Source: Multifurca ochricompacta (taxonomy: Eukaryota > Basidiomycota > Agaricomycetes > Russulales > Russulaceae). From it: a stretch of 64,000 nucleotides of DNA. The notes under the pieces were generated by a model, which was given only the letters and a program-made list of their open reading frames with translations, was not told the origin of the DNA and ran no database searches. The stretch lies in contig WTXG01000022.1 in assembly GCA_022496185.1 (NCBI GenBank), forward strand, positions 304,339-368,338, read 5' to 3'. Of the stretch, positions 19,987-31,042 are shown in pieces; within the stretch, counting starts at the first letter, position 1, and each line of letters starts with the position of its first letter. The translations under genes were made by a program, and so were the position numbers.

Positions 19987-21285
19987 TAGGGCTGCGCGCC
20001 GTACCCGTAGCTTACGGTATGACGGTGCCGTAGTACGGTGCCGTACCCGTACCGTACCAGCTCAAGTCAATCATCGAGACGGACGGTTATGGGTACGGAA
20101 AACGCCGTCCGAACCCGTCAAAAAACGGCCGTAGACGGCATTAGACGGCATGGACGGCAGGGCTTTAATCTTGTCATTAAGCCACCAAAACTCCCCCACT
20201 ATAGTATCTTTACCTATTTAGATAGCAGATAAGTGTTAGCTAAATATGGTAAAGATAAGAGATAAGATAAACTAACTAATACTCACTTCAGTTTATGTGG
20301 TCAAAACTGAAGTGAACATGTACAGAATAGTGACCTTTGATACTGCTCAGAGGGGCATGACAATAAGTAGAATAAATATAGTTATTTAAATGTGACAAGA
20401 CAGAAGGAATGTGTTGTGCGTGCAATGTCTCTGAATCAATTATCTGATGCACTTTAGATTATCTTATCATAATCATAAGATCGAGTCCACCCAGGAGCCC
20501 GGCTGTCCGGTCTCCGGTCCCAGTTGCAACCGGCCCATCTCAACAGCATATTATGGATTATGGAGTAGATTAGATTAATGGATGGGGCACGATCTCCCTC
20601 CGTTGCCTGACAAGAAGCAGTTGCATCTTGCACGCACGCAAGCTGATACTGCGCTGGGTCGTTGAGCTGTCTATTAGTCTATATATTTGATTTTTGCCTT
20701 ATTGTAATTGAATTTTGGTCTGCCAGAGTCCAGTTGGAGGTATGCTCGCATTTACCACACTTGGCTTTAGGAGTTGCCTTGTGCAAGCCCAAATATAGTT
20801 TTTGGGATGCCCCTTTTTGGGGCATGTTTTGGTATTGTTTCTCTGATGTCTCTTTTGTGATAATGTACCTACAATTACATTTATTGAGGGAGTTCATGTT
20901 CCAGTATGCCCTGTTTACACCAATCACACTCACAGAAGCAAATGCAATGCTTGAAGTCCCTCTATGAGTTTCAGATTATGGCTGGTAAAGTAGATTGTTG
21001 GGTATTGTACTCATAAACTACATAAAAAGGTGTAGAATAGCCATAATAATACACCTATTCATTGCTTTATCACTCTAAGCTTCTTGCTCATGCTACCCTG
21101 GTCAACTTTATTTTCTCTAGTAATACTGTCTACTACCGTATACCGTAAAATGGCCATACCGTACCCGTACCGTACCGTCAGCGATCCGGTGAGTACCAAA
21201 AACGGAAGGTGTACGGGTCAGCCGTACCCGTCCTTCACCGTCAAATAGATGGCCGTCACCGTCAAACGGACGGCGCGCAGCCCTA
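19987..21285 (+). mobile_element. hAT-like non-autonomous element, copy 1
   Basis: 1299 bp with terminal inverted repeats TAGGGCTGCGCGCCGT and ACGGCGCGCAGCCCTA. It is flanked by the perfect 8-bp duplication GTGAGAGG (19979-19986 and 21286-21293). TAGGG termini with an 8-bp duplication are hAT signatures. Both subterminal regions are packed with GTACCGTACC/ACGGTAC words, typical transposase-binding repeats. A perfect internal hairpin, CACTTCAGTTT ... AAACTGAAGTG, lies at about 20282-20314. No transposase is encoded, and the small minus-strand frame at 20679-20933 is not kept intact among copies, so I treat the interior as non-coding. Confidence 0.93.
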
Positions 21286-21525
21286 GTGAGAGGCCATCCC
21301 AGACCCAAACTTGTTATTATTATTTATGTGTGCAGTGTTCAAGTTTTACTCGTTTCCTTGCCCCGAGACGAACCCCCACGGCTTGAAGGCTGTCTTGAAC
21401 TGGCTGGAATTCTCCTCTTATGAATCTGGTCCAACGTCTTCTCCCCCAAGTCACTATCTTCTGCCTTGCGCTTCCGATTCCTACTCCCTGATGTATCGGG
21501 GACCATCTCCGCCTAAATTAGGTTA

Positions 21526-22080
21526 CCATTGTACGGATCCAATCCGCAGTGAGTGCAAGGCAAAGTATTCCTTGGATGGTGAGAGAGAGAGAAGAGAGAA
21601 GAGAGCGCGCCCTTTTGAGATAACTAGATCGAATGTAAACGCATCATGCTTGAATTCAAGGAAATCGCTGCTTTTTGGTTCCGTTTGACCCTTGCGCTCG
21701 ATGTCATCAAGAAGTTCTTTAACATATAAAAAGAAAGATAAAGAGAGAGAAATGCCGTTTGATTTCTGCTTCTAGTGGCTCACTCGCTGGTCTACTACAA
21801 GCATTGTATGTACCTTTAAATACTTGCAGAGAGACCTAGTTATGAAGCAGAAAGAAAGTGAATAAGGATTAAAAGGAGACAAGTGAGATGATGCCAGGCA
21901 ATTAAGGCGGAGATGATGTAGACGGAGAGGTAGAAACCTGACAGGTAAGACGGGGAGGTAGTGAAACTGGTGTAAGGAATGGACGGGCATGCGGCCCGGA
22001 ATGTAAATGATAAGATATACGAAGCTAGATTCTAAATGCTCTAAATTCAGTAGAGAGGATAGCTGGCTGTTTCATGCTCA
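21526..22080. repeat. Direct segmental duplication, copy 1
   Basis: This block recurs at about 23703-24290 in the same orientation. Shared words include GAGAAATGCCGTTTGATTTC, TGGTCTACTACAAGCATT and GACCTAGTTATGAAGCAGAA. The copies are clearly diverged, with indels. It has no terminal inverted repeat or TG..CA ends, so an LTR is unlikely; it may be a duplicated promoter/leader region. Confidence 0.75.
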
Positions 22081-22334
22081 ACGCCCGAGCCATCCTTACA
22101 CCATCGTCGTCGATGCGACATGCTTGTTGATGATGGGCAATACGACCTCAGAAAGACCCAGTTTCTCCGACTCGTTCGTCGTTCTTGTTCCGCTTTTCTT
22201 CGATTGCTAATTGAATTTCTTCGGGTAAATCAAGTTGTGGTTCCACATGCAGGTTAAAGTCATCCATGTGGGGGGTGTTGACATGCCCTTTGGCAAGTAT
22301 TAAAGTGACATTCTATGGTTTCAGTAGAAATTTA

Positions 22335-23340
22335 ATGGCCATAGAGGCAGAGCAGTTTGCCACTGTCACCCCTGACGAGAAGCTCGCGGAACTGCCATGT
22401 GCCCTCCACGCAATCCCAACTAGCTCATAATCCATCGGAGGTCTTGATAGATGGCGTATTGTTCCCGAGTTCTATCTTGGCTTTTCCTCAACACCCCTGT
22501 GCACTCGTTTCGATAAGTCCCAATCAATCAAATTCCACATCCCGATGTAATGTTCGAGCCTTGCCAAGTGAGCTGTGGCGGCTCATCAGTATTAATAGCG
22601 TGAATAGGAAACGACATTCCTTACCTTCGATGGCATCCCAGATAACCTTACACAGCTATTTTGTCGATTTTAAGGTATTTGGTGGTTTCTCGAGGGTCTC
22701 CACTGGCAAGACGAGTCGGTAGTGAACATAGGGATCAACGCGTGGTTGACCAGGACATCAGTCGCGTTAACCGCTGTCACGTAGTCCTGTATCCGCTTCC
22801 TTTGCGTGGCAAACAAGGTGATGGAGGCATATTCAGTTGATAAAATTACCAGCAAGACACAACTTTGGTATTTTGGGTACTTGCACGTTGTGAAATTCAC
22901 GGTGTGCATCCCCTTCCTTTAAATTCCTGGAAGGTTAGTGCGCCAAAAGTCGTTGAGATATACCAGACTTTTACGCGCGACGTCATACGCGATATAGCCG
23001 AATGTAGAACGCCCGAACAGCATGTAACGTTTCAGATCTCCATCGGTGCTGCGACCAAAGATCGGTTATCTTAACGGGGTATCTCTTGAGTTTGGAGAGT
23101 GCTGCGTTAACAGCGTGTTCATGGCTGTGATCGACGTCCGAGAGGAAATTAAATCTCCGGATGAATTCGAGGAGGTATTCAGGTTGGGTAACCCAGTTGA
23201 ATGACTCTGTGTATATGACACCGCTGCGATACCACCGAAGGAGGCGACCATTATTTGCCGAAAAGGAAGATAGAAAATGAGAAGATACGGAATTGAGAAT
23301 GATGCAGTGGATGTGAGTCTCTTTGTCCACACGCATTCCA
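22335..23340 (-). pseudogene. FunK1-type protein kinase relic
   Basis: Minus-strand fragments in different frames read as a fungal FunK1 kinase. Around 23250-23100: LLRWYRSGVIYTESFNW, LLEFIRRFNFLSDVDHS and ALSKLKRY, the conserved region before the catalytic core. Around 22790-22700: degenerate TKELV/DAL-like sequence. Around 22410-22340: VEGTWQFRELLVRG, which matches the activation-segment GTWQF motif of the family. Frameshifts, in-frame stops and absence of an identifiable HRD Asp region make it a pseudogene. It sits between the two copies of the direct duplication. FunK1 kinases are expanded in agaricomycetes; their substrates are unknown. Confidence 0.6.
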
Positions 23341-23702
23341 AAAACGATCTACATTTGCACCGAGGTCGAGCATAGATGCCGCACACAAATGTCAAGGTGG
23401 TCGTTATTCGATGTTACATCTGCTCCTTGCTACTCCCCACTATGAGGATAGACATTTTGTGTGGCGTGAACACAAGGTCAAGGCCTCGTAGTTTGGGATG
23501 TATCAGAAATTGCGAGAGTGTTTTATTTTTTCTTGACTGGGTCATGAGCGAGAAAAGTCGTCAGCATAACATAATACTACATTGTTTCATTGCGACATGG
23601 TCTGTCAGGTCCAACAGTGGGAAAATGTTTGTCATAATGTTGGCTTGTCATGACCAAGGTATATTGAAGATAGATGCGGCGCAGCAAGTTCGATGGTATT
23701 TC

Positions 23703-24290
23703 ATTACCTGTGTACGGATCCGATCCGTGGTGAGTGCGAGGCAAAGTGTTCCCGAAAGACAGAGGTAGAGGAGAAGAGAAAGACAGAAGAGGGAGCCCTT
23801 AGATAACTTGAGACTTCAAATGAGGATGTATCGTACTTGAACTTGCGAATACGCTGCTAGCTGGTTCCTTGTGCTTTGACATTGTTGAGAAGTTATTTAG
23901 CACACAAAGAAAAAGATAACAGGGGAGAAATGCCGTTTGATTTCTGCTTCGGTTGGCTCACCGCCTGGTCTACTACAAGCATTTGTATGTACCTTATATA
24001 CTTGTAGAAAGACCTAGTTATGAAGCAGAAGAGGATCAATTTGGATGAAAGGAGACAAGTGGGACAAAACCAGGCAATAAAGGGCGGAGAAAGAGAGGTA
24101 ATAAAAGGAATGGACGGGCAGGCGGCCCGGAACGTGCACAATTTGATAAAGATATACGTCTTAATCGCTAGTGAGGTATTTGAAACTAAATCAGAAATGC
24201 TCTAATTCAGGGCTTGTAACGAAAAGAAGTGGGCTCGACTAGGAATGGCGATAGCTGACGGTATCATGCTCAACGCCCGGGCCATCATTA
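23703..24290. repeat. Direct segmental duplication, copy 2
   Basis: Second copy of the block at 21526-22080. It starts near GTGTACGGATCCGATCCG and ends near CAACGCCCGGGCCATCATTACACC (copy 1 has CAACGCCCGAGCCATCCTTACACC). The FunK1 relic lies between the copies. Confidence 0.75.
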
Positions 24291-24383
24291 CACCGGAGTA
24301 TAACCAATGTGGGGAGAAGAACGAATAGAGAATATGGTTCCAGTCCATAGAGGTTGCTACTACGCTGCCATCAGTGAAGACGT

Positions 24384-26260
24384 CTATGCCTTACCCCTCC
24401 AACCTCCCAAAATGCAATACCGAGATAGGACAAGCAGTACAACTGCAACTATCACCGCAGAACCTATCATTATAGAGAATGAATGTGCCATCAGTGGGGA
24501 GGTACATGAATCTTGGGGGAATAACACGTGCCTGCATAAATGCCGACAGCGGTATAACCTCCCGTCGAGCGGTTGATTGCACCTGATATCGGTGGGCCGG
24601 CGAGCGCGCCAAATGCCAGGATGGTCGCGAACATTCCCGTTCGCCGCCCAACGTCGCTCGTATCGCCGAATTCCATCATCGGCGCGAGCAATAGCCCCGC
24701 GAATGCCCCGGAGGATGCGCCGTAGAGTAGCGCGACGACCACCAGGGGCGAGGGGCCACGCACAAACGGCCAAAGGATCGTAAGAACGCCGGCGAGAAAT
24801 GTAGTGGGGATCATTACCGTCAGCGCCCCTGCATAAAGGTAGGCGATGGGAAAAAAAGAAGTGGAGAAAGAAAAATAAACAGGGTAAACGGCCGAAGAAA
24901 CGCCTCAGGTAGCTTACCAAATCGATCCGCTACTACCCCAACGGAGACACGACCCACGACAGACCCTGCATTGGCGATAGAGACGAGGTAGAAGGTTAAT
25001 TCCCCCTCAATGCCCTGAGACCGTGCGCTTGCGTTGATAAATGTTGAAACTAGTAGCAACGGCGTTACAATGGAATCGTCTTGTCATGCTCGACGAATAT
25101 TTGATTCTACCTGTGTACAACCCGAGGAAGCACACCAATCCAGCAGCGGTGTACAATGAATATGCTGGGGATTTGAATTGTTCAGGATTGAGCAGGCCGC
25201 CTGGGTCGGACTTGGGGCGAAGTCTTCGCTTCAGAGTCTGAATCCCAAGTTAATTTGTGGACGTTGGGGAAATTCGTTCCTACCAAGTTGGCCATGACGA
25301 GGGTGAAGGTCAGTATCAATGCTATAATTCTCAAGGTCCACTTGAATCTTGGGGCACAGCATAAGCACAAGAACGCATGGGGTGCAGAACTGATTGCGTA
25401 CCCTACCGCAACGTGCAAATTGCGGAACAAAATGGGAAACACAGTACCGCCAAGTGGCGACCCCAGTGCGTAGAGGCCTAGAGCGGTACCACGCCGCTTC
25501 TTGAACCAGTGCGCAACGACACTCGCAGCGGGTCCTGCGATAATGCCCGAAGTTATCTGCAGAACAGTTTCAACCTGCAATGTATTGAATTGGGAAGTGC
25601 GCGATACTGACTCCAAGGCCGAGACCCTGGCAGAGTAGGAAATGCCAGTATTCTGTACACTCTGCTATGAGGACTGTGCACAGAACGAGCAAGACGGAAG
25701 CGGCCATGAGAGGGTAGCGGAAGTGGCCGAGATCAAACAGCCGGCCAACTAGGAGAGCAGGAAAGAACACTAAGGAATACTAGGTAATTCATCAGTGATC
25801 TTCTTTCTGCCGAGCTAGATCGAGGCGGGATACTTGAGTTGAACCGATCCACGCTCTAAAAGAACATAATGTCAGCTTAAATGTCCTAGAGGTAAAAGGC
25901 CGAAGCGAAAGTGACCAACATTGCTGATGGAGAGGTTCCCTTCAGTGGGCCGTTCTCATAGTACTCCTGGAATGCCTACGAGCGGATGATCAATATAATT
26001 AAACATCTTCAAGGAAGTAGACAACTAGACTCACGCCCCATGCGGTCATGTAGCCGACCCTGGACATTGTGCGATATCGCTTCCTCGATGTACAGAGATC
26101 CACGATGGGTACTCACGTTGAAAAGTTGACACAAGCACTCTGCTAGTAAATTGTCTGTCAGTATGAGCCATCGATTAAGAGAACTACATGCCCCGAATAT
26201 CACAGTCCAAGCTTGAAGGCCACCGTCCGGATAATTTTCTTCTGATGACTCTGAGTCCAT
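24384..26260 (-). CDS. MFS monocarboxylate-permease-like transporter
   Basis: Major facilitator of the fungal MCT/MCH family, predicted in a membrane with 12 helices. The start ATG at 26258-26260 gives MDSESSEENYPDGGLQAW, carrying the family's PDGG-x-AW entry motif. Short exons follow, separated by ~50-nt introns: VGYMTAWG, VFQEYYENGPLKGTSPSAM, AWIGSTQVS, then FFPALLVGRLFDLGHFR, LGLGVSIAHFP, AGPAASVVAHWFKKRRGTALG (the signature loop) and AGSVVGRVSVGVVADRFGK. The last exon encodes a TM helix ending LGGWRGKA. At least seven introns are needed; not every junction was fixed. Monocarboxylates are the usual family substrates, but many fungal members have unknown cargo. The upstream 100 bp contain no obvious TATA. 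Confidence 0.8.
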
Positions 26261-28500
26261 GATACATATTTCAGCCTTGGCATCGCCTTTCTTTTGTGGA
26301 ACCAAGCAGAGATTAGGCGGAAACAGTCGCTGATCCAGGTGCAGGGAATCGTTAATGAATGCCATAGCCAGACACAGCCGTTGGAAGGAAGAGAAGCTGC
26401 CACGATTGCGCCCAAACATTCTAGTAATTTATGTTCTGGCTGGTGTGACCCCATGCTCATTTCGCTAACTCATCCATACCGACGAACTGCAAGTGCACTG
26501 ATCTCTACTCACCGGCCGGCCTCTTTCACTGCTCGAGTATCGTGAGCTCCGGCTGTTTGTTAAGTGACACTAGTAACACTGGAAGCCCGACCGGTGTTTT
26601 AGAAACGCGCCGGGGTAGCCCATAAGTGCCCGAGTTACCCAAATTCAACCTTACTCATATGGAATAGGCGGCCTTCAATTCACCCAGCGAGTTGCCAGAA
26701 TTGGGTCTCAGTCTCAGAGAAGAATGACACTCCGCATTATGGATTATTATGTTGTTTCTGAGTCTCGGCTCATAAGTATTCGAGACTTGGCCCGACCCGT
26801 CATCGAGTGCCACCTGACCGCGTTCTAATCGAATAGGGGCTGACCATAGGCAGACCCGACAGAAGAGACGTGGATTTGAAACTTTGCGGTAAACTTCGCG
26901 CATTAGCATTAGTGAGTGACTGGTATTTCTGCACAATGGGATTGACCTTGGACCCTTGATAAATTAATTTGGTTGTAATCTTTGTTACGTAATCTTTACT
27001 CACGTTTTGGGTCCGCGACGAAGTCAGGCGACGACAAAGTGAAGTACATACACCTGGCTTGAATTGAAGTTGGAAGCATGAGCAATATGCCAATGTGCGC
27101 ACCTAGAATGTATCTAGGTTAGCGTGCTGTATCTGCGCTTATGATCGAATGATGGTAAATTAAATCGAATGCCCGAAAGCCATCATTAATTTCGTCAGCC
27201 GCCGACTTTGAGGGTTGGGAAAGCGGGTAGTGAGTGGGTAGGGGCTAATGTGAAAGGTAGGTATGCGGGCAAGGCGCAACCTGTGACCATAAGACTAGTG
27301 TTACTGAGTAAAAGCTAACGTTTGCACAGCGGTGACAGTTTCAAAAGGTTGTGATCAAGTGGCCTGCGTAGCAGGGGGAGTTTGACCAACTGCCCCGATG
27401 TCGCTCGTTGAATATGGTCAAGTACAGGGAAGAAGACCATCATGACCGACACGGTACAATCAATGGAACATTGACGGTGTGGGGGAAAGAATGGTGGGTG
27501 TAGCATGGGAGGATTCAAACGTCGATACCAATATCCGAGGAGCAACGTACTCAGTCCATTAGTATCAACTCATCCGGTTTGTCCTCACTGTGTGATTAGG
27601 CTATTCCAACCCGCCGATCAAGTTGGTAAATCCAGTTCACTTGTAAGTTGAAGGTTGAATTGGGGGGTACTTTGTTTCACAGCCTCCCCGGGGCTTCGAC
27701 GTGTACATCTTCCAACAACAGCGATCAGGCAAACATCTCACGCCGGGGGTTGAGGAATTATTTGAGTTGTGGAAGCCGCAGTCATTGCGCTTCGTTGGCT
27801 ATCAGGTGTGTCCCCATGTATCCATTCTAGATTTACTCAATTGATTCTTATCACTGACGGCTATATTTGTTGTGGGAGCACATCACCCACATCATCCCAA
27901 AATGGTATCGTACAGGGCACTATCTCGTGCATCTTCCACGCGTCACACCCAGGGAATCCGGGTCTCACATTTCTCCGTTCAGAGACTAGCTGGTTGCTAC
28001 TTAATATTCAATTATTCTGATTTCAATTAGGAGGACCGAAACACTCACGGAACGTGATAGAAGGCTAGCCGACCGTGGAGCATTTGAGAACTCTGGACGA
28101 ACAATTATGCCCGAGCTCCAAGATGGCACCAGCCTTAAGGGATATGACCACTTTTGACTTCATAGACATGAGGGACTGCGACACTAATTGTTAAACAAAC
28201 TCTCGAGCCTGATCCAAGTTCTTCATGCTTGTTCCCAGCCAATCTCTGGTGGGAGGTAATGACAGTTGTGCCTGTGTTGTCCGGCACTCGGCCTGCAGTC
28301 CTACTTGGAGTTCATGGTAGATCTTTGCTCGGTACATTCAAAGCTCCGTAACGAGAAGCCCAGTAAAACTCGGCTTCCATGAACCTGTGTCAGTTCTGTG
28401 GCCTTCCCCGTTTGTCCGCTTGCATGCTTTCCCCGGAAAAGCTACGGTCTCGTCTCTGTTGTCCTATCTTGTTCCCATGCTGAGGCGTAACACCATGTCT
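26261..28500. other. Intergenic region with no gene seen
   Basis: 2.2 kb between divergent genes (permease on minus, protease on plus). I found no exon-like run with family similarity on either strand, no terminal repeats and no tRNA-like boxes. It probably holds both promoters. Confidence 0.5.
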
Positions 28501-28512
28501 ACTACCTCGCCC

Positions 28513-28519
28513 TATAAAA
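28513..28519 (+). promoter_or_regulatory. TATA box of the aspartic protease gene
   Basis: TATAAAA in CCCTATAAAATGC, about 60 bp upstream of the chosen ATG, leaving a short leader. This supports the ATG at 28574 as the true start. Confidence 0.6.
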
Positions 28520-28573
28520 TGCACTTAGGTCCCACTATCTTTCCTCACTCTTCACCCACTAGATTCAAACGAT

Positions 28574-30335
28574 ATGTCCTTTGTCGCTCATCAACCCCTT
28601 CGCTTTACTTCTGCGGTCACTCACGGCGCGCGTGCCATTGTCGCCCGTGATATCGCACGCGCTAAGAAACTCCTTGCTGGCATCCAGCCCCATGGCCCGA
28701 AGGCTCACCATTTGCCACACCTCCGTATCCGCCATGCTCATCATCAGAAACACAGTCAACACCCATCAACCACCCCTAGTTCCCGAAGCTCTGCTGGGGA
28801 AACTATCGATGTCACAGATGCCGGTTCGCTTCGTTTATCGCCTTGCCATGTCGTGATGTTGATAATTGCAATTGCGGATTCCAGCCGTGACCTACACCAC
28901 CTCCGTTGGGGTCGGAAACCCAGCTACTGAATATACTTTGTTGATTGACACTGGCAGCTCCAACACCTGGGTCGGCGCCAACACGAAATACAACCCGACG
29001 AGCACCAGCAAGAGCACTGGAAATAGTGTTGTAAGTTCGTTCTGCCAACGTTATGGGAGGTTCTGCCCCCCTTAATCCTGTTATTTAGACTGTCAGCTAT
29101 GGGTCGGGCTCCTTCTCTGGAACCGAATGTACGTATCGCTTAGCTCTCGGCGCATCGCGTCGGTCTTGTGCCACAAGGTCTTATTGTTTTCTATTTTTTT
29201 TAATGCACACGTAGACACGGATCGGGTGGCGCTTTCCCCCTCGCTTGTAATCCAGTCCCAGAGCATTGGCGTCGCATCCACCGCTCAGGGCTTCAATGGT
29301 GTAGATGGCATCCTCGGGTACCTTTTTTACTTCCTAATGAAGGGGCTTCATTCTCTTACTGACCCACATATACGCAGCATCGGCCCCGTTGACCTTACTG
29401 AAGGCACGATCGGGGGAAAGACACCTGTCCCAACTGTGACCGACAGCCTCTTCAAGCAGGGCACGATCTCTACCGAGTCTATCGGAATTTTCTACCAACC
29501 GTCCACTTCTTCGAGCGCGGTTGCCAACGGAGAGTTGACCTTTGGCGGTATTGATACATCTAAGTGCGTTCTAAATTTGTCCTCGTTTCGCGTCGCGTGG
29601 GATTGACAGTGTCATGATAGGATCACCGGTGACGTGAATTATGTACCTATCACAAGCACTTCACCAGCAAGTGCCTATTGGGGTGTCGACCAGGACATCA
29701 CCTATGGTTCTACTGGAGAATCTATCTTGTCCTCAACGGCTGGAATTGTCGACACTGGCACCACCCTTGTTCTTATCGCCACTGGTTCGCTTCTTCTCTC
29801 AGCTCCACGTAAGTACCGCATCTAATACTGATTGACTTGCAGACGCTTTCCAGAAGTACCAGGCGGCTACCGGGGCGACGCTCGACCAGTTCGTTATGCT
29901 TCTCATATCAGCGCGGAGCCTCGGAGACAATTATTGACCCCCCCCCCCACTTTCTGCGTCTAGAACGACCGGCCTTCTCACGCTCACCCCTTCCCAATTT
30001 GGGAATCTTCAGTCGCTCTTCTTCAATATTGGTGGCATCCAGTACGAGCTCACGCCTAACGCACAAATATGGCCCCGTTCGCTGAACACTCAGCTCGGCG
30101 GTAACGAGGGCAGTATTTATCTCGTTGTGAGCGACCTCGGCAGCCCATCTGGCCAAGGGCTCGACTTTATCAGTACGTCTTTTTTTTTCCTGACTTCGCG
30201 TGTGGACCCGCGATGGTTGACGTGTTCGCTACAGACGGGTTTACGTTCCTGCAGCGCTTCTACAGCGTGTACGATGTGACTAACTCGCAAGTTGGGTTGG
30301 CGACCACGCCGTTCACCGACGCCGAAACCAATTAA
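28574..30335 (+). CDS. Pepsin-type (A1) aspartic protease
   Basis: Nine exons give a clean 422-aa frame: 28574-28823, 28885-29030, 29089-29128, 29215-29317, 29378-29563, 29621-29808, 29843-29888, 29964-30172, 30235-30335. Introns are 34-86 nt with GT-AG ends; two donors are GTTCGY. Catalytic motifs are DTGSSNTW (Asp ~104) and DTGTT (Asp ~286); the flap Tyr is in VSYGSGSFSG. The size, the SYGSGS flap and the ending NSQVGLATTPFTDAETN fit the polyporopepsin-like secreted proteases of basidiomycetes. The first ~80 residues would be the propeptide (ARAKKLLAG, His-rich). A classical hydrophobic signal peptide is not evident at this start, so an unrecognised upstream exon is possible. Confidence 0.9.
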
Positions 30336-31042
30336 CTTAGCTTTGGACTGACGCGGTGCTCTCAAATCAACCCGCACGGACTTGAGTGTGATGAATGTGT
30401 TATCTTTTGTAAACGCCAGGTGAAGGACTTGGCCTCACCTCCTTGCTATGATTTTTCTTAGGACTTTTAAACGATGTATTGATGAAAAATGAGAACAAAT
30501 GATTAGTTGATCGACCGAAAAAATCCATACATATAATGGATACAATTGATTGTCACTTGTCGAAGATGAACCTTATATAAGTTTGTGGGTACGACGTCGA
30601 TCCGGGAAAGTGCATAACGCCCTGAGCACTCACACGCGAGGGGAACCTGTTCCTCGCGTTAAGCGCTGACGGCGACAGAGGTTTAGTGGGTGCGCATGCA
30701 TGCCAGGGGGAAACATAGAGATCTATACTTCACAATTCGCTCAATATTATGCCAAAAGCATAGTGCAAGATATAACAGAATTGTATGCTACTGAAACAAT
30801 GTCCAGAGTAGAGTAGAGTACGAGTGAGAAAGCCAAGACAACAGGAAAACTATAAAAGGTGAAGTCTATAAACACTGTTTTCGTTTGTTACTGCAGCAGC
30901 AACAGCCGCGGAAAGGAAAAGGGGGAAAAAAAAGAGAAGGGTGACCTGACGAAGAACGCCAACCTTTTCAGCGTGCCAGCGCTCCTGGGCCCTGCCCATC
31001 CTCAACATCGAACGGATTGAGCCCGCATATCATTTTGGAACC
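30336..31042. other. Intergenic region between convergent genes
   Basis: About 700 bp of 3' flanks, AT-rich with no coding run. GGTGAAGTCTATAAACAC and a GGGGGAAAAAAAAG purine tract near 30925 are the only notable compositions. Confidence 0.5.

Noticed and set aside
20679..20933. 84-codon minus-strand frame in hAT-like copy 1, similar in the other copies
   Set aside because: The first half is alike in all copies but the frame and C-terminus change with indels, so it is conserved DNA rather than a protein.
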